Of a stretch of 64,000 nucleotides of DNA, positions 61,871 through 64,000 are shown piece by piece. The DNA lies in NCBI RefSeq assembly GCF_000513115.1, contig NZ_BAUU01000004.1, positions 1-64,000 of the forward strand. Reading direction: 5' to 3'. Positions within the stretch are counted from its first letter, which is position 1, and every line of letters starts with the position of its first letter. The stretch comes from Halalkalibacter hemicellulosilyticusJCM 9152 (lineage in GTDB: Bacteria; Bacillota; Bacilli; Bacillales; Bacillaceae_D). The position numbers were made by a program, and so were the translations under genes. Below the pieces are notes generated by a model. The model did not search any database. It was not told the DNA's origin and saw only the letters and a list, made by a program, of their open reading frames with translations.

Positions 61871-62251
61871 TTATTTTGCCTGTTTTTCTTCTCGATTAAG
61901 AATCATACCGGCGTGGTAGAGCACGTCTTCTCGGAAATCTCCATCCGCCGTAAAACCGGTATCATCGACAAATTCGATATAATCGCCTTTGATTGTATAG
62001 CTACCTTGATAGGCACTTTGACGATTACCTCGTGCTTCGTCGTAACGTCCGTTCTGTAAAAGTTCAAGTCGTACATGTCCGTCCTCAGTCACCCACATTC
62101 CAATATAAGGATGAGAGGTAGTAGTATGAGTGTTCATCTCATCTCCTCCTTCGCTGTTTGATTCTTGGGTCAAGTGATTACCTTGACACGCTTGTAGGAT
62201 CATAAACCCTAACAGTATGACAAAAGCTTTCTTTTGAATAGCAATGAGCAC
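61871..62251 (-). CDS. lipoprotein with Atu4866-like domain
   Basis: 126 residues from GTG 62251 with an AGGAGGTGACC site upstream. The signal ends at LQAC. The C-terminal domain HPYIGMWVTEDGHVRLELLQ, then NGRYDEARGNRQSAYQGSY and FTADGDFREDVLYHAGMIL matches the Agrobacterium Atu4866 family as I recall it. Function is unknown. It is often found beside an SDR and AraC gene. It lies 21 bases before the SDR start. Confidence 0.78.
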   Translation of the reverse strand: MLIAIQKKAFVILLGFMILQACQGNHLTQESNSEGGDEMNTHTTTSHPYIGMWVTEDGHVRLELLQNGRYDEARGNRQSAYQGSYTIKGDYIEFVDDTGFTADGDFREDVLYHAGMILNREEKQAK

Positions 62252-62475
62252 GGTCACCTCCTCACAAGAATGATTACTTGAATCAAAATTTATTATGTCA
62301 TCATTCAAATTGAAGGCGGTAGCCGGATGATACGGTATAATTGCCTAATCCTCCAAAAAAATATATGATGGACGTAACTTTTTCATCTAACTAAAACGTG
62401 TGACCTTGTATAATAATTTGTAATGGCTTAGTCATGGAGAGGAAAATAATAGTAACAGTTAGGGAGGCTCTAGGC

Positions 62476-63366
62476 ATGGATAGTGGCTCGTTGAGGACTG
62501 TAATTGAGAGGTTTACGAAAAAAGATGGTATTCATGCAACAAGGATTCCTGCTTTAAGTTTTATTCGAGAATCTAAAAAATCCGAGGTCATTCATTCGGT
62601 TTATGCTCCTTCACTGTGCATTGTAGCGCAAGGTTCGAAAGTTGTGAGGTTAGGGGAGAGAAGCTACTTGTATAATCCAATTAATTATTTAGTTGCGTCT
62701 GTACATTTACCGATTACAGGACAAGTGGTGGAGGCTTCAACTAATTCTCCGTACGTAAGTCTTCAGTTGCAATTTGATATGGATCAGATTCTTGATGTCA
62801 TTCAGGCTTCAGATCAAATGGCAAAGCCAAAGCGTGAATCTCCACAGGGCTTAGTAATAAGTCGAATGAATGATTCTCTTCACGATGCCATATTGCGGCT
62901 AGTTCAACTATTAGATGAGCCGGATGACATTCAGGTTTTAACACCTTATGTGATTCGTGAGATTATTTATCGAATTCTTCAGAATGAACAAGGGGAGATT
63001 ATTAAGCAGTTTGCTCTAATCGGTAGTCACGCACAGCGAATTTCGAAAGTCATTAAGCGTCTGAACCTTGATTTTGCTCAACCTTTGCGCATTGAAGAAT
63101 TAGCAGAGGAGGCTCATATGAGCGAATCTTCTTTGTATTATTACTTCAAGAAAGTTACAGCACATAGTCCGATCCAATATCAGAAGAAGCTGCGATTGCA
63201 GGAAGCCCGCCGTTTGCTTCTTTCGACAACAATAGATGCAGCAGATGCTGCATTTCAGGTTGGCTATGAAAGCCCATCACATTTCAGTCGAGAGTACGCA
63301 CGAATGTTCGGATACCCACCAATTAAAGATGTTCGTCGTTTTAGGAACTCACTATATACTAACTAG
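62476..63366 (+). CDS. AraC-family regulator (AraC_N type)
   Basis: 296 residues. The N-terminal cupin-like domain has SVYAPSLCIVAQGSKVVRLG and YLVASVHLPITGQV, the AraC_N pattern. The C-terminal pair of helix-turn-helices is LRIEELAEEAHMSESSLYYYFKKVTAHSPIQYQKKLRL and AAFQVGYESPSHFSREYARMFG. ATG 62476 follows AGGGAGG. It probably controls the divergent Atu4866/SDR genes and the VOC gene downstream; TATAAT at 62409-62414 may be its -10. Confidence 0.86.
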   Translation: MDSGSLRTVIERFTKKDGIHATRIPALSFIRESKKSEVIHSVYAPSLCIVAQGSKVVRLGERSYLYNPINYLVASVHLPITGQVVEASTNSPYVSLQLQFDMDQILDVIQASDQMAKPKRESPQGLVISRMNDSLHDAILRLVQLLDEPDDIQVLTPYVIREIIYRILQNEQGEIIKQFALIGSHAQRISKVIKRLNLDFAQPLRIEELAEEAHMSESSLYYYFKKVTAHSPIQYQKKLRLQEARRLLLSTTIDAADAAFQVGYESPSHFSREYARMFGYPPIKDVRRFRNSLYTN

Positions 63367-63420
63367 ATAGACTTTAATTTTTTTCTATTTACTTAATAAT
63401 TAGTTTAGGAGGTCCATTTT

Positions 63421-63843
63421 ATGAAGCCGCGAGTTACTGTAATTACTTTAGGTGTAGATAATTTAGAAAAATCTTTGGTTTTCTACCGGGGTGGTCTTGG
63501 TCTTCCTACAGAAGGCATAGTCGGTGAAGAATTTGAAAATGGCGCGGTTGCTTTCTTTGACTTACAACCTGGATTAAAACTTGCCATTTGGAATCGAAAA
63601 GATATCGCTCATGAAGCAAAAGTTACTTTATCTGCACCAAGTACTACCGAATTTACATTAGGTCACAATGTTAATAGTAAAGCCGAAGTCGATAAAGTGA
63701 TGGAGCAGGCAAAACAGGCAGGAGCAACTATAACAGATCCCGCACACGACACTTTTTGGGGCGGATATTCCGGTCACTTTCAAGATCCAGATGGTCACTT
63801 ATGGGAAGTAGTTTGGAATCCTCAATGGGATCCAATAGAATAA
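63421..63843 (+). CDS. VOC family (glyoxalase-like) protein
   Basis: 140 residues. VITLGVDNLEKSLVFYRGGLGLPTEG opens the first beta-alpha-beta unit; GHFQDPDGHLWEVVWNPQWDP is the usual VOC end with metal-ligand Glu in LWEVVWNP. ATG with AGGAGG nine bases upstream. Likely a dioxygenase- or resistance-type metalloprotein; the substrate is unknown. Confidence 0.85.
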   Translation: MKPRVTVITLGVDNLEKSLVFYRGGLGLPTEGIVGEEFENGAVAFFDLQPGLKLAIWNRKDIAHEAKVTLSAPSTTEFTLGHNVNSKAEVDKVMEQAKQAGATITDPAHDTFWGGYSGHFQDPDGHLWEVVWNPQWDPIE

Positions 63844-64000
63844 TTCGATTTTGGCAAAGTTGGTAATTACCGGCTGTTTTGTTTAAACGTATTAGTGGCG
63901 GGGCGAGTGAAGGATAGTGAATACACAACTTAGATAATCTACACTGTTTCGAAACAAAAGTGAGCGCAAAGAATTGCTCCTGGCACATCTGATTGTCGAT
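63844..64000. other. end of window, no gene recognised
   Basis: No reading frame with homology or ribosome site is seen in the last 157 bases. A minus-strand open frame overlapping the VOC gene is a shadow. Confidence 0.3.

Noticed and set aside
1-64000. tRNA, rRNA, transposase or prophage genes
   Set aside because: No cloverleaf, rRNA segment, transposase DDE pattern or phage structural gene was recognised on either strand.

Overview
The window is low-GC Firmicutes DNA, most likely from a Bacillaceae soil or alkaliphile-type Bacillus. Evidence: AGGAGG ribosome sites, frequent TTG starts, a T-box leader, cre boxes, sigma-A promoters, a sortase sorting signal, and Bacillus families such as DUF3231, YesL, BceAB, YdbC and PaiB. 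No rRNA, tRNA or CRISPR array was seen. These gene names come from recognising sequence; no database search was possible.

The most striking region is a fructan-use locus (about 2.8-15.6 kb). It holds a secreted, cell-wall-anchored GH32 levanase/inulinase with FIVAR repeats and an LPNTS sorting signal. Next are a LacI repressor, an LplB/YtcP/LplA-type oligosaccharide importer without its own ATPase, and a cytoplasmic GH32 fructosidase. A membrane-anchored beta-helix protein resembling GH91 inulin fructotransferases follows (its frame is broken once), then a PfkB fructokinase. A 17-bp operator (consensus ATGTNACCGGTTGACAT) occurs four times: before the levanase, before lacI, and twice head-to-tail before the importer, where it contains a perfect sigma-A promoter. 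cre boxes add carbon catabolite control. The inferred pathway is surface cleavage, import, cytoplasmic hydrolysis and phosphorylation.

From 16 to 30 kb come a DUF3231 protein, a tRNA-dihydrouridine synthase, a GC-rich foreign TetR gene followed by a decayed copy of the synthase 3' end, an aldo-keto reductase, a BceAB-type transporter, a TetR/hydrolase pair with a 38-bp palindromic operator, and a MacB-like transporter with a PadR regulator. From 30 to 48 kb come a short leader-like unit before an SDR gene, tandem 193-bp repeats, a two-component/ABC-2 module with a broken kinase, a T-box-controlled tryptophanyl-tRNA synthetase, small membrane proteins, many decayed genes, a LysR/YxjG-like pair and metallo-hydrolases.

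A second sugar locus (49-56.7 kb) has a LacI regulator behind a promoter with a cre box in its spacer, a tandem duplication carrying the operator AGTAACCGGTTACT, a GH2 beta-galactosidase-like enzyme, a complete binding protein plus MalF/MalG-type importer, and a YesL protein. The last 7 kb hold a DUF3231 gene and a fragment of it fused to a membrane protein, a DUF3006/MBL divergent pair, and an AraC/SDR/Atu4866/VOC group.

Two window-wide themes stand out. One is a dispersed hairpin family (CACTGAAAAAGT...ACTTTTTCAGTG) lying between genes. The other is an unusual number of genes broken by a single-base frame change, meaning real gene decay or uncorrected sequencing indels.
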